From JAOUJD01 sp963811265 (lineage in GTDB: Bacteria; Pseudomonadota; Gammaproteobacteria; Burkholderiales; Burkholderiaceae_F), in assembly GCA_963811265.1 (NCBI GenBank), contig CAWEQS010000019.1, positions 256,945-320,944 of the forward strand: a stretch of 64,000 bases of DNA. Direction: 5' to 3'. Under the pieces are notes generated by a model. The model did no database searches. It was not told the DNA's origin and saw nothing but the letters and a program-made list of their open reading frames with translations. The translations under genes were made by a program, and so were the position numbers. Of the stretch, positions 47,426-56,945 are shown in pieces. Every line of letters starts with the position of its first letter. The stretch's first letter is position 1.

Positions 47426-50400
47426 CTACGGGTAGTTGAAGTACGCGCGCCGCACCCTGGGCTGCGCGACCAGCTCGGCGACAAGGCGATCCTCGCCACG
47501 CACGCGCCAGTCTTCCGGCAGCGGAATGTCGACCGTCCCCGTGCCATTGCTGTAATTCACGACGATGCGGCATCCCGTGCCCGCCTGGCCGTTCGTGGTC
47601 CGGTACGGCGTCAGCGCGTCGCGCAGGCGGCGCACGTCGCCGGCGCCCTCGACCTCGATTTTCAGCCGCGCCGCGGCCTTCGACCGCGCCTCGGTCAGGT
47701 CCATCAGGTCGTCGGCCGAGATCGACAGCCGCTGCGCGAACTCGTCGTAGCGCACCTTGCCGACGACGAACAGCAGCTGGTCTTCCTTCAGCAGCGCGCG
47801 CTTGCGGTCGTACAGCTCGGAGAACACCATCAACTCGAGCTGCGCCGTGCCGTCGTCGAGCACCACGACGCCCATGCGGCCGCGCCGCGTGTTCTGGCTG
47901 CGCGCGGCGACGATGACGCCGGCGAGCTTGACGAGGTCGCGCGCCTGCTTCACCTCGGCGAGCGGCGTGGGGGCGAGGCGGCGCGCCTCCGCGGCGTACT
48001 CGGTGAACAGGTGCCCCGAGAAGTAGTAGCCGAGCGCCATCTTCTCGTTCGACAGCTGGTCGCGCGTGCTCCAGCGCGGCGACTTCACGTACTCGACGTG
48101 GCGCTTGGCGCCGTCGGGCGCGCCGAACAGGCTCGCCTGGCCGGCCGATGCGGCCTCGTGCTGCGCCGCCTCGATCGCGCGGCCGACCGTCGCGAGCAAC
48201 GTCGCTCGGTCGTCGAGCAGGCGGTCGAGCGCACCGGCACGCACGAGGGCCTCGACCACGCGCCGGTTGATCACGTGCTTGTCGACCCGCGCGGCGAGGT
48301 CGAACAGGTCCGTGTACGGCCCGCCGGCCGCGCGCGCAGCGAGGATCGCCTCGATCGCGCCCTGCCCGGTGCCCTTGATGCCTCCGAGTCCGTAGCGGAT
48401 GGTCTTCGGATCGACCGGCTCGAAGCGCCAGCCGCCGGCGTTGATGTCCGGCGGCAGCACCTTCAGGCCGAGCGCCTTGCAGTCCTCGATCAGGTCCTTG
48501 ACCTTGTCGGTGTCGTCCATGACCGTCGACAAGTTGGCGGCCATGAACGCGGCCGGATAGTGCGCCTTGAAGTACGCGGTCTGGTAGGCGACGACGGCGT
48601 AGGCCGCCGAGTGGCTCTTGTTGAAGCCGTAGCCGGCGAACTTCTCCATGTGGTCGAAGAGTTCGGTGGCGACCTCGGCCGACACGCCCTTCTTCGCCGC
48701 GCCTTCGACGAAGATGCTCCGGTGCTTGGCCATCTCCTCGGGCTTCTTCTTGCCCATCGCGCGGCGCAGCAGGTCGGCGCCGCCGAGCGAATAGCCGCCG
48801 ACGACCTGCGCGATCCGCATCACCTGCTCCTGGTAGACCATCACGCCGTAGGTCTCCGACAGGATCGGCTCGATCGACGGATGCAGGTACTCGACCCGCT
48901 GGCGGCCGTGCTTGCGCTCGATGAAGTCCGGGATCAGGTCCATCGGTCCCGGGCGGTACAGCGCGTTCAGGGCGATCAGGTCCTCGAGGCGGTCCGGCTT
49001 CGCGCGCTTCAGCAACTCGCGCATCCCGCGCGATTCGAACTGGAAGATCGCCGTCGTCGCCGCCTGCTTGAAGACGTCGTACGTCTTCGGATCGTCGAGC
49101 GGCAGCGTTTCGAGCGACAGCGCGAACGACGGATCGAGCTGCTTCACGTACTCGACCGTGAGGTCGAGGATCGTCAGCGTCGTGAGCCCGAGGAAGTCGA
49201 ACTTCACGAGCCCGATCTGCTCGACGTCGTCCTTGTCGAACTGGCTGATCGCCGACTCGGTGCCCTGCGCGCAGTACAGCGGGCAGAAGTCCGTGAGCTT
49301 GCCGGGTGCGATCAGCACGCCGCCAGCGTGCATGCCGACGTTGCGCGTCAGGCCCTCGAGCGGCCTGGCCAGCGTCACGAGTTCCTGGAACTCCTCGTCG
49401 GCGTCGACCGCCTCGGCGAACGCCGGCTCCTCGGCGAGCGCGCGGTCGAGCGTCCACGGATCGGCCGGGTTGTGCGGGATCAGCTTCGACAGCGTGTCGC
49501 ACTTCGTGTACGGCAGGTCGAGCACGCGGCCGGCGTCGCGCACCACGGCCTTCGCGCCGAGCGTGCCGAAGGTGGCGATCTGCGACACCGCGTCGTGGCC
49601 GTACTTGCGCTTCACGTAGTCGATCACGCGGTCGCGGTTGTCCTGGCAGAAGTCGATGTCGAAGTCCGGCATCGACACGCGCTCGGGATTGAGGAAGCGC
49701 TCGAACAGCAGTTCGTAGCGCAGCGGGTCGAGGTCCGTGATGCCGAGCGAGTAGGCCACCAGCGAGCCGGCGCCCGAGCCCCGCCCCGGCCCCACCGGGA
49801 TGCCGTGCGTCTTCGCCCAGTTGATGAAGTCCGCGACGATCAGGAAGTAGCCCGAGAAGCCCATCTTCGCGATCGTCGCGAGCTCGAGGTCGAGCCGCGC
49901 GGCGTAGTCGGGCCGCTTGCGCGCGCGCTCCGCCTCGTCCGGATACAGCTTCGCGAGGCGCCGCTCCAGGCCCTCGCCCGCCAGCGCGCGGCAGTGGTCG
50001 TCGAGCGTGACGCCCTTCGGCGTCGGGTAGTCCGGCAGGCGCGGCTTGCCGAGTTCGAGCACGAGGTTGCAGCGCTGTGCGATCGCCACCGCGTTGGCGA
50101 GCGCGACCGGCACGTCGGCGAAGAGCTGTTCCATCTCCGCCTGCGTCTTGAAGTACTGCTGCTCCGTGTAGCGGCGCGGCCGGCGCGGATCGGCGAGCGT
50201 GTAGCCCTCGGCGATGCACACGCGCGCTTCGTGCGGCCGGAAGTCGTCCTTCTCGAGGAACTGGATCGGATGCGTGGCGACGACCGGCAGCTTCGTCTGG
50301 GCGCCGAGCGCGAGCGCAGCGCGCGTCTGCGCGGCATCGCGCTCGTGGCCGGTGCGGTGCAGCTCAAGGAAGTAGCGGCCCGGGAACGCGGCGGCCATCC

Positions 50401-50881
50401 GCTGCGCGGCGAGCTTCGCGGGCTCGATCTTGCCTGCGAGCAGCGAAGCGCCCACGTCGCCGTGACGGCCTCCCGACAACGCGATCAGGCCCTGCGCGAG
50501 GCGGCCGTCCCGTTCCTCGAACCACTCGAGCCGCACCTCGGCGCGATTGCGATGCTGGTTCTCGAGATACGCCCGCGTCAGCAGGTCGCAGAGGTTCAGG
50601 TAGCCCGCGCGGTCCTGGACCAGTACGGCCAGGCGGAACGGATTGTCGCGATCGGCGTCGTTCGTGATCCACAGGTCGCAGCCGATGATCGGCTTCACGC
50701 CCTTCTTGCGGGCGGCGGCGTAGAACCGCACGGCACCGAAGATGTTGGCGCTGTCCGTCAGGGCCAGCGCGCCCTGCCCGTCGCGCGCCGCCTTCTTGAC
50801 CGCCTCGTCGATCCGAACGATGCCGTCGACGACGGAGAACTCGGAGTGGAGCCGGAGATGGACGAAACGCGTACTGCTCAT
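47426..50881 (-). CDS. dnaE: DNA polymerase III alpha subunit
   Basis: The 1151-residue replicative polymerase of the C family. The N-terminal PHP domain begins FVHLRLHSEFSVVDGIVRIDEAV. The polymerase active site has PDFDIDFCQDNRD (two catalytic aspartates at about residues 403-406) within the GPGRGSGAGSLVAYSLGIT context. YGVMVYQEQVM, GYGFNKSHSAAYA and the OB-fold region near 950-1050 follow. The ATG at 50881 gives the standard N-terminus MSSTRFVHLRLHSEFS. No frameshift occurs in this long gene, which contrasts with the damaged genes nearby. Confidence 0.98.
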   Translation of the reverse strand: MSSTRFVHLRLHSEFSVVDGIVRIDEAVKKAARDGQGALALTDSANIFGAVRFYAAARKKGVKPIIGCDLWITNDADRDNPFRLAVLVQDRAGYLNLCDLLTRAYLENQHRNRAEVRLEWFEERDGRLAQGLIALSGGRHGDVGASLLAGKIEPAKLAAQRMAAAFPGRYFLELHRTGHERDAAQTRAALALGAQTKLPVVATHPIQFLEKDDFRPHEARVCIAEGYTLADPRRPRRYTEQQYFKTQAEMEQLFADVPVALANAVAIAQRCNLVLELGKPRLPDYPTPKGVTLDDHCRALAGEGLERRLAKLYPDEAERARKRPDYAARLDLELATIAKMGFSGYFLIVADFINWAKTHGIPVGPGRGSGAGSLVAYSLGITDLDPLRYELLFERFLNPERVSMPDFDIDFCQDNRDRVIDYVKRKYGHDAVSQIATFGTLGAKAVVRDAGRVLDLPYTKCDTLSKLIPHNPADPWTLDRALAEEPAFAEAVDADEEFQELVTLARPLEGLTRNVGMHAGGVLIAPGKLTDFCPLYCAQGTESAISQFDKDDVEQIGLVKFDFLGLTTLTILDLTVEYVKQLDPSFALSLETLPLDDPKTYDVFKQAATTAIFQFESRGMRELLKRAKPDRLEDLIALNALYRPGPMDLIPDFIERKHGRQRVEYLHPSIEPILSETYGVMVYQEQVMRIAQVVGGYSLGGADLLRRAMGKKKPEEMAKHRSIFVEGAAKKGVSAEVATELFDHMEKFAGYGFNKSHSAAYAVVAYQTAYFKAHYPAAFMAANLSTVMDDTDKVKDLIEDCKALGLKVLPPDINAGGWRFEPVDPKTIRYGLGGIKGTGQGAIEAILAARAAGGPYTDLFDLAARVDKHVINRRVVEALVRAGALDRLLDDRATLLATVGRAIEAAQHEAASAGQASLFGAPDGAKRHVEYVKSPRWSTRDQLSNEKMALGYYFSGHLFTEYAAEARRLAPTPLAEVKQARDLVKLAGVIVAARSQNTRRGRMGVVVLDDGTAQLELMVFSELYDRKRALLKEDQLLFVVGKVRYDEFAQRLSISADDLMDLTEARSKAAARLKIEVEGAGDVRRLRDALTPYRTTNGQAGTGCRIVVNYSNGTGTVDIPLPEDWRVRGEDRLVAELVAQPRVRRAYFNYP

Positions 50882-51024
50882 CCATCGAATTCTGCCACCC
50901 GGTCGGCCTTCGGACTGTGGATAACCCGAAGGACGGGCCGTCTTCGCGGGTCTCATGCGCGAAATCATGGAGCCGATGAACGGGCAAGCTGGAACTGCGG
51001 TCGTCCGCCCGGGCTCCACGTGCG

Positions 51025-51052
51025 TTGATCAGGGCGGAAGACCCGCTATTGT
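51025..51052 (+). promoter_or_regulatory. sigma70-like promoter for the DUF4124 gene
   Basis: TTGATC (51025-51030) and TATTGT (51047-51052) are 16 bases apart and end 25 bases before the ATG at 51078. Moderate matches on both hexamers. Confidence 0.4.
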
Positions 51053-51077
51053 TCGGCGAACAAGCAGGGAGACTGCG

Positions 51078-51581
51078 ATGAATCGCACCGTCGTTGCCAT
51101 ATGCCTCGCCATCGCGCCGCTCGTCGCGTTCGCCACCATCTACAAGGTGCGGATGCCGGACGGCACGATCCTGTTCACGGACAGCCCGCCGGCCGGAGCG
51201 AAGGTGCTGGAACAGCGGGAGACCCTTCCGCCGCCGCCGCGCCCGCCGGCCAAGGCGGCACCGTCCCCTGGCGCGACGACACCTCGCACCAGCGACAAGG
51301 CCGCGTCCACGCCATCCGATCCGGCAGCAACGCCGAGCGGATCGCAGGCCATCGATGCCGCCATGGCGGAGATCAGCGACGCGGAGCGCGAACTCGCCAT
51401 GGCGCGGCGCAAGCTCGAGGCCGGGCGGGAGCCGTTGCCCGGCGAGCGCCTGGGCACCGCGGGCGGCCGATCGCGGTTGTCGCCCGAGTACGAGAGCCGG
51501 ATCGCCGACCTCGAGCGCGAAGTCGCGGCCGCCGACGCCCGCGTGAAGCGGGCGTACGAGGCGAGGAACGCGCTGCGCTGA
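51078..51581 (+). CDS. exported DUF4124 domain protein
   Basis: A 167-residue protein with a signal peptide (MNRTVVAICLAIAPLVAFA). A DUF4124 region follows (TIYKVRMPDGTILFTDSPPAGAKVLEQ), a short beta unit common in betaproteobacterial periplasmic proteins. Then come a Pro/Ala/Ser-rich linker and a charged helical C-terminus likely to form a coiled coil (AMAEISDAERELAMARRKLE and ADLEREVAAADARVKRAYEARN). The function is unknown. The ATG at 51078 is preceded by CAGGGAGAC. Confidence 0.8.
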   Translation: MNRTVVAICLAIAPLVAFATIYKVRMPDGTILFTDSPPAGAKVLEQRETLPPPPRPPAKAAPSPGATTPRTSDKAASTPSDPAATPSGSQAIDAAMAEISDAERELAMARRKLEAGREPLPGERLGTAGGRSRLSPEYESRIADLEREVAAADARVKRAYEARNALR

Positions 51582-51941
51582 ACCCTGCGGCGGCCTGCGG
51601 TCGTGCTGTGTCCACGGTCGCCCGCCGAACGTCTCACCGAAGGGACCTGATCCCGGCCGTCCTGCGTTCCTGACGGCGGCCCAGTCTGGGTTGCCCGTCA
51701 TCCACGGCGTCGAGTCGAAAGGCCCGGAACGGGCCGGTTCTCGCCCGCAATTGCACTGCGGCGAGCTCGCCCGCGGATACGCGGCCGTTGCACCCGGCTT
51801 ATTCAGGCAATTGGCACGCTTTCTTCGCGCTTCAATCGGGCCTGCCCTGCCCCTGCCGCGGACTTCCGAGCCGCCGCACGCGCGATCCGCGCGCGTGCAT
51901 GCGCAACCGGCACACGCGGACAGGAAGGAGGCCGGAAAGCC
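51582..51941 (+). other. 360-base gap upstream of the PNAG-like operon
   Basis: No gene is seen. It holds a perfect 6-base hairpin (GGCCCG-GAA-CGGGCC, 51721-51735) without a T-run. It also holds a sigma54-like -24 element at 51811-51818. SD AGGAGG at about 51926-51931 precedes the ATG at 51942. Confidence 0.5.
51811..51826 (+). promoter_or_regulatory. possible sigma54 promoter of the PNAG-like operon
   Basis: TTGGCACG is a perfect -24 element, but the -12 element is CTTC where TTGC is expected at the correct spacing. PEP-CTERM/exopolysaccharide genes are often RpoN-dependent, which makes it worth noting. The -12 mismatch keeps confidence low. Confidence 0.3.
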
Positions 51942-52846
51942 ATGAAGAGAACCCTGCATCCCACGCCCCGCCGACGCGCTGCGGCGATCGCGTTGCGCGC
52001 ATCGGCGCCGCGCTCGCATTCGCAGTTTCGGCCGCCGCCGTCGCCGAAGCCGCCGTGATCCTGGACCCGACGCTGCCGGGCGAGTACGCGGCAGGCACCG
52101 GCGCCAACGCCACGTTCATTCGCATCGACGGCAACTGGCGCGACTCCTCCGTGTACTGGAACGAGGCCGCGAAGAAGTACGCCAACGATCGCCCCGGAAA
52201 CAATCAACAAGGCGGCTTCCAGCCGATTGGCTCCTTCAGCTGGGGCACCGGCCTCTGGGGCCTGGCGGACTGGGCGGCGATCAACACCGGCGGTTCGGTG
52301 CCTATCGTGGCCAGCTGGAGCGGCGTGGTGCCGACGATCGACCACGCGGACGTCGAGTACGCCGGCTCGGGCTACGCGAGCACTTGGGGCGCCATCGGAG
52401 CGCTTCCCGCCGAGCTCTGTTGCCGGCAGCGACCGGCACCCCAGGACAACTGGACCGCCCACTACACCGGTTACCTGCGCATCACCGATCCCGGCGACTA
52501 CAACTTCGGCGTCCTCTACGACGACGGCTTCTTCCTCCGCATCTTTGGCGCGAACGGCGCGACGGTGGAGATCTCGTCGGACTTCCTGAGCCCGCGCGAT
52601 CGGCTCGGTTTCGCCAGTGACCTGGCGCTCGGCACCGGGCTGTACCGCTTCGAACTCGGCGCCTACGACCGGCTGCAGGTGGGCGCTGTCAACCTGGCCT
52701 GGATGCAGGACGGGCGCTGGGTGACGGTGCCCACCGAGCACCTGGTGACCGATCCCGTGCCGATTCCGACGCCGGCGACGGCGGGACTCCTGCTGGCTGC
52801 CCTTGGCGCGCTCGCCGTGGTCCGGATGAAAAGGAAACGAGCATGA
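51942..52846 (+). CDS. exported PA14-domain protein with PEP-CTERM-like tail (one frameshift)
   Basis: The body has a PA14-like sugar-binding fold: DNWTAHYTGYLRITDPGDYNFGVLYDDGFFLRIFGANG, listed here as motifs YTGYLRITDPGDYNFG and YDDGFFLRIFG. The C-terminus is VPIPTPATAGLLLAALGALAVV followed by RMKRKRA. That is the motif-helix-basic layout of PEP-CTERM sorting signals, though without the Glu. The signal peptide is split: MKRTLHPTPRRRAAAIALR is in one frame and IGAALAFAVSAAAVAEA in another. One missing base near 51990-52002 explains it and gives about 301 residues. No exosortase is in the window. The stop overlaps the pgaD-like start (52843-52846). Confidence 0.72.
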
Positions 52847-53354
52847 CGGAGCCTGCGGCCGCTGCTGAAGCGCGCCTGAGTCCCACGCCGCTGCGCGGCT
52901 GGCCGCAGCGACTCCTGCACCTGGCCGCGCTGGTCGCCGGCTGGGGGTTGTTCTTCTGGGGCTGGCACGACGTGCTCGGGCAGCATTGGGACACGACGGC
53001 GCTCATCTGGCTGATCGCCGGCTCGCTGGTGCTGCTGCCCGCGATGACGATCGCGTGGGTCCTGCACAACGTCGGGATCCATCGGCGCAAGGGCCCGCGC
53101 ACCGGCTTGCGCAAGGTCGACGAGACCTACCGGCACGACTGGAACGGCCGCGAAATCTCCGCCGACTTCGCCGCGCTCGGCGCGCGCCAGCGTCGTCGTC
53201 ATCGACGTGGAAGGCAAGCGCAAGGTGTATCGGGCCGGCGGCGCCCTGCCGATGGTGCAGTGGACCGTCACGCAGACGCCGCATCACCGCGCGGCCGCCA
53301 ATGCCCGCCCCGAACGAAGGCGCAACCGAAGTGGCCGGCGGGAGGGCCGCGTGA
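52843..53354 (+). CDS. pgaD: PgaD-like membrane protein (two frameshifts)
   Basis: The corrected product is about 169 residues. Two membrane helices (LLHLAALVAGWGLFFWGWHDVLG and ALIWLIAGSLVLLPAMTIAWVLH, reported as helix positions about 29-50 and 58-82) are followed by a cytoplasmic domain. That domain has GLRKVDETYRHDWNGRE, then ASVVVIDVEGKRKVYR. This matches the layout of PgaD, which works with PgaC in poly-N-acetylglucosamine synthesis. Single-base insertions near 53187-53188 and 53287-53288 (both CC for C) break it. With both removed, the frame ends at TGA 53352-53354, overlapping the pgaC ATG, which supports the reconstruction. Confidence 0.72.
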
Positions 53355-54617
53355 TGCTCGTCGACCTGCTCGCCACGCTGCAGACACTCGATCGTCTTCC
53401 AGGTCGCGCTGGTCTACTTCGCCGCCTACCCGATCGTCACCAGCATCCTGTGGATCACCACGTCACTGATGTTCCGGCTGCGCTGGGAGCCGCGCACCGA
53501 CGAAGCCGCGCCGCCGACGGGTCCGTTGCCCGCGGTCAGCGTGCTGGTGCCGGCGCACAACGAGGAAGCGGTGATCGTGCGTTCGGTGCGGGCGATGCTC
53601 GCGATGGACTACCCCGACTTCGAGGTCATCGTCGTCGACGACGGCTCGACCGACGACACGGCGGGCGCGCTGGGCCGGCTGGCCGGCAACCCGCGGCTGC
53701 GGATCGTGCGCAAGGTGGTCAACGAAGGCAAGGCGATGGCGCTGAACGACGCGCTGCCGCTGGCGCGCGGCGAAGTGGTGCTGATCCTCGACGCCGACGC
53801 CGCGCCGGCGCCCGACCTGCTGCGCTGGATGGTGCCGCACTTCGCGGCAGCGCGCGTCGCTGCCGTCACCGGCAACCCGCGCGTGCGCAACACCGACACC
53901 TTCCTCGCGCGGCTGCAGTCGATCGAGTTCTCGTCGATCATCAGCCTGCTGCGCCGCTCGCAGCGCGTCTGGGGACGGATCGTCACCGTCTCGGGCGTGG
54001 TCGCGGCTTTCCGCCGCAGCGCGCTGTTCGACGTCGGCGGCTTCAGCCCCGAGATGCCGACCGAGGACATCGAGCTCACCTGGAAGCTGCAGAAGAAGTT
54101 CTACGACGTGCGCTACGAGCCGCGCGCCGTGTGCTGGATGACGGTGCCGGTGAGCTACCGCGGGCTGTGGAAGCAGCGGCTGCGCTGGGCGCGCGGCTTG
54201 ATGCAGGTGCTGCACAAGCACCGCGACGTGATGGCGCACTGGAAGTACCGCCGGATGTGGCCCGTCTTCGTCGAGTCCTCCCTGTCGACGCTGTGGGCGA
54301 TGTGCTTCGTGGTCCTCACGTCGATCTGGACGATCTCGTGGGCCGCCGGGCTGCCGCCGGTCGGCGCATCGCCGATCCCGAATCTGTGGGGCATGACGAT
54401 CGCCACGCTGTGCCTGGTGCAACTGACCATGGGCACGTTGATCGATCGCCGCTACGACCCATCGATCGTGCGCATGCTTCCCTACGCCGTCTGGTACCCC
54501 ATCGTCTACTGGATGTTCCTGTCGCTCGGCACAGTGCTTTCGCTGCACTGGCTGTTCCGCCGGCCGGCGCGCACCTCGGTGCGCTGGAACACGCAACGCA
54601 CGGGCGCGTCGGCATGA
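53354..54617 (+). CDS. pgaC: PgaC-like poly-N-acetylglucosamine synthase (one frameshift)
   Basis: A processive GT2 of about 420 residues when corrected. An N-terminal helix (VFQVALVYFAAYPIVTSILWITTSLMF) is followed by the GT-A core: VLVPAHNEEAVI, VIVVDDGSTDDTAG, LILDADAAPAPD (DxD), ED in PTEDIELTWKLQ, and QRLRWARGLMQ (QxxRW). C-terminal helices follow. The motif set fits UDP-GlcNAc-polymerising PgaC/IcaA enzymes. One extra base at about 53386-53392 (ACTCGATCGTC) separates the first 12 residues from the rest. The stop overlaps the next gene's ATG (54614-54617). Confidence 0.87.
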
Positions 54618-56478
54618 GCGGCAAGGCAGGGAAGACAGCCAACGAGCGGGCCGAACTGACACGTCGTGCGCTGGCGAGCGCAGTCGCGCTCGCCCTCATG
54701 ACGCTGTCGGCTCCTGGCGCGACGATCGCCCAGGCCGATGTGCCTGCCGCCACCACCGACTTCGGGGCGGCGCGAGCGGCCGCGCGCGCCGCATCGGAGC
54801 GGCGCGACTGGGCCGATGCGCTGCCGAGGTGGAAGGCGCTCGAAGCGGCCGCACCGCGCGACGTCGACCTGCTCATCGAGTCGGCCCGCGTCCACGGCTT
54901 CGCCGACCGCAACGCCGAGGCGGCGCAGCGCTACCGCAAGGTGATCGAACTCGCGCCGGCTCGCCGCAGCGACGTGTTGCTGTCGCTCGCGTGGCAGACG
55001 CTCTGGTCGGGCGATGCGGCGGCCGCAGAAGCGCTGTTCCAGGAAATCGCCGCGCAGCCCGCTGCCTTCGCCGGCGGCGGCGATGGATTCGACGCATGGC
55101 GCGGCGTGGCCGAGGCGCGCCGGAACGCGGGCAGTCTCGCGGGTTCGCTCGAGGCGCTCGAGCAGCGCCCAGCGGCTGCGACCGGGCGACCAGGCCACGG
55201 CGCGCGACATCGCGCAGACGCTGGCCTGGCTCGACCGCTACGACGAAGCGATCGCCGCGTACACCAGGCTCATCGAGCGCGATCCGACCGACCGGGCCAG
55301 CACCTACGGACTGATTCGAACGCTGAACAACGCCGGTCGCCATCGGGAGGCCGTGGCGCATTACCGAAAAGCGTTCGCCGCCGATCAGGCGGCCGGCCGC
55401 ACCCCGCCGGAGGACGCGCTCTTCGACTACGCCCGCGCGCTGCGATGGGCCGGCTACGACGACCTCGCGCACCCGACGCTGCAGGCACTGTCCTATCCGG
55501 ACGCGCAGTGGCTGGGCGACTACCGCACCGGACGCGAACTGCGCCACTGGGCCGATGCCGGAGTCGAGTTCTCCACCGACAGCGACAACCTCGACACACG
55601 CCTGTTCACCGGCGTGTTCGGGTGGCGGGTCACGCCGTCCAGCAGCCTCGATGTCGGCGTTCGACTGGTCGACCTGACCGAGCCCACGCGCGACGCGAAC
55701 GGCCAGCGACTGGCGCTCACGTGGCGCACGCGCTTCGGCGCAGCTCCGGATGCGATCGGCGCGGACGGCGACCTCGGACCGTTCTGGACCACGCTGTCGC
55801 TGCAGGCGAACAAGTACGACGACTGGGCCACGAACGAGGACTGGCAGCCCGTCACCGGCTTCGTCCGCGGGCGCTGGCTGGCCACCGACCGCCTGCGCGT
55901 CGACGGCGAGTTCGGACGGGAAGTGGTGGAGACGCCGCTCGCGATCTCCAACCGCGTGACGGTGAACGTGGCTTCGGTCGGCGCCGACTGGCGCTGGCAG
56001 CCGCGGTCGTCGGTCGCCGCCGGCGTCTCGGCGCTGGACTTCAGCGACGGCAACCTGCGCACACGCATCAACCTGCGCGCCGATCACCGGGTGTCGAATC
56101 GACCCAGGGTGACCGTCGGCGTCGAAGCGATGGCGTTCCGGAGCTCCGACCCGACCTCGGACACGCAGCCCTATGTCGGCTACTGGAACCCGCGCGACTA
56201 CCAGGAGGCGCGTGCGTACGCGGTCGTGGAGCACGAGGCCCGGCCCTGGGACTTCCGGATGAAGGTCGGCGTCGGTGCCTCGCGCGAGAAGGACGGCGTG
56301 GGGCAATCGCAGCAGCGGCAACCCGAACGTCCTGGAACTCTCGGCCGCCTACGATCTCGACAAGTCGGTGCAGCTGCGCGCCTATGCCGGCGGCTCGGGC
56401 GGCTCGATGGGAGTCGCGAGCGGTGGCGAGGGGTACTGGCGCCGTTACGTCGGAGTCGCCGTCACCGGCTGGTTCTAG
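54614..56478 (+). CDS. pgaA: PgaA-like TPR/beta-barrel outer-membrane porin (two frameshifts)
   Basis: The corrected product is about 620 residues. A signal-like helix (ALASAVALALMTLSAPGATIAQA) is followed by TPR repeats (RYRKVIELAPARRSDVLLSLAW, DRYDEAIAAYTRLIERDP, GRHREAVAHYRKAFAAD). From about residue 310 there is a beta-rich region with alternating strands ending GYWRRYVGVAVTGWF, a C-terminal Phe as in outer-membrane barrels. This is the PgaA plan, somewhat shorter than the E. coli protein. Insertions at 55168-55170 (CCC) and 56298-56301 (GGGG) break the frame. It would export the polymer made by PgaC/PgaD. Confidence 0.82.
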
Positions 56479-56670
56479 CGGGGAAGCCCGGCGTCAATCG
56501 ACTGCGCGGCGAAGGTGGTGGTGCCGAAGGGAGGTATTGAGGGGTAGCGTGCGGGGCCAACCATCCCAACGCACCAACCCTCCGGCCTGACGAATCGTAT
56601 TCAGGTCCGTCACGACCGTTCCCGAATACATCCGGCCGAATCCCGCTCTTATTCGACGCTCGGCCAAAGA

Positions 56671-56695
56671 AACGGCCCGCACGTGGCGGGCCGTT
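56671..56695 (-). terminator. bidirectional hairpin terminator between pgaA and the tRNA genes
   Basis: Perfect 10-base arms AACGGCCCGC (56671-56680) and GCGGGCCGTT (56686-56695) with a 5-base loop. On the minus strand the right arm is followed by TTTCTTT-like sequence, ending the tRNA transcript. On the plus strand TTTT follows, so it may also serve the pga operon. Confidence 0.75.
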
Positions 56696-56701
56696 TTGCG
56701 T

Positions 56702-56777
56702 TGGCGTCCCCTAGGGGATTCGAACCCCTGTTATCGCCGTGAAAGGGCGGTGTCCTAGGCCTCTAGACGAAGGGGAC
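56702..56777 (-). tRNA. tRNA-Glu (TTC)
   Basis: A 76-base cloverleaf on the minus strand with encoded CCA. The acceptor stem is GTCCCCT/AGGGGAC, the D-arm CTAGAGGCCTAG, the anticodon loop CTTTCAC (anticodon TTC), and the T-loop GTTCGAATC. It is downstream of tRNA-Ala and gltX on the same strand, next to its own synthetase gene. Confidence 0.95.
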
Positions 56778-56819
56778 AGGTTGCAGCTTCCGTTGCCGTC
56801 TGCTGCTTCCGATGTCCTG

Positions 56820-56895
<76 letters not shown>

Positions 56896-56909
56896 ACGGA
56901 GAGCCGCGG

Positions 56910-56939
56910 AGTATAGCGGGTTTTCAGAGCCGGCTCCAA
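56910..56939 (-). promoter_or_regulatory. sigma70 promoter for the tRNA-Ala/tRNA-Glu unit
   Basis: On the minus strand TTGGAG (56939-56934) and TATACT (56915-56910) are separated by 18 bases. The start of transcription would be about 7 bases before tRNA-Ala. It lies between gltX and the tRNAs, so they can be transcribed independently of gltX. Confidence 0.65.
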
Positions 56940-56945
56940 CGCCTC

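Noticed and set aside
51721..51735. Terminator after the DUF4124 gene
   Set aside because: The hairpin is perfect but only 6 bases per arm and has no T-run.
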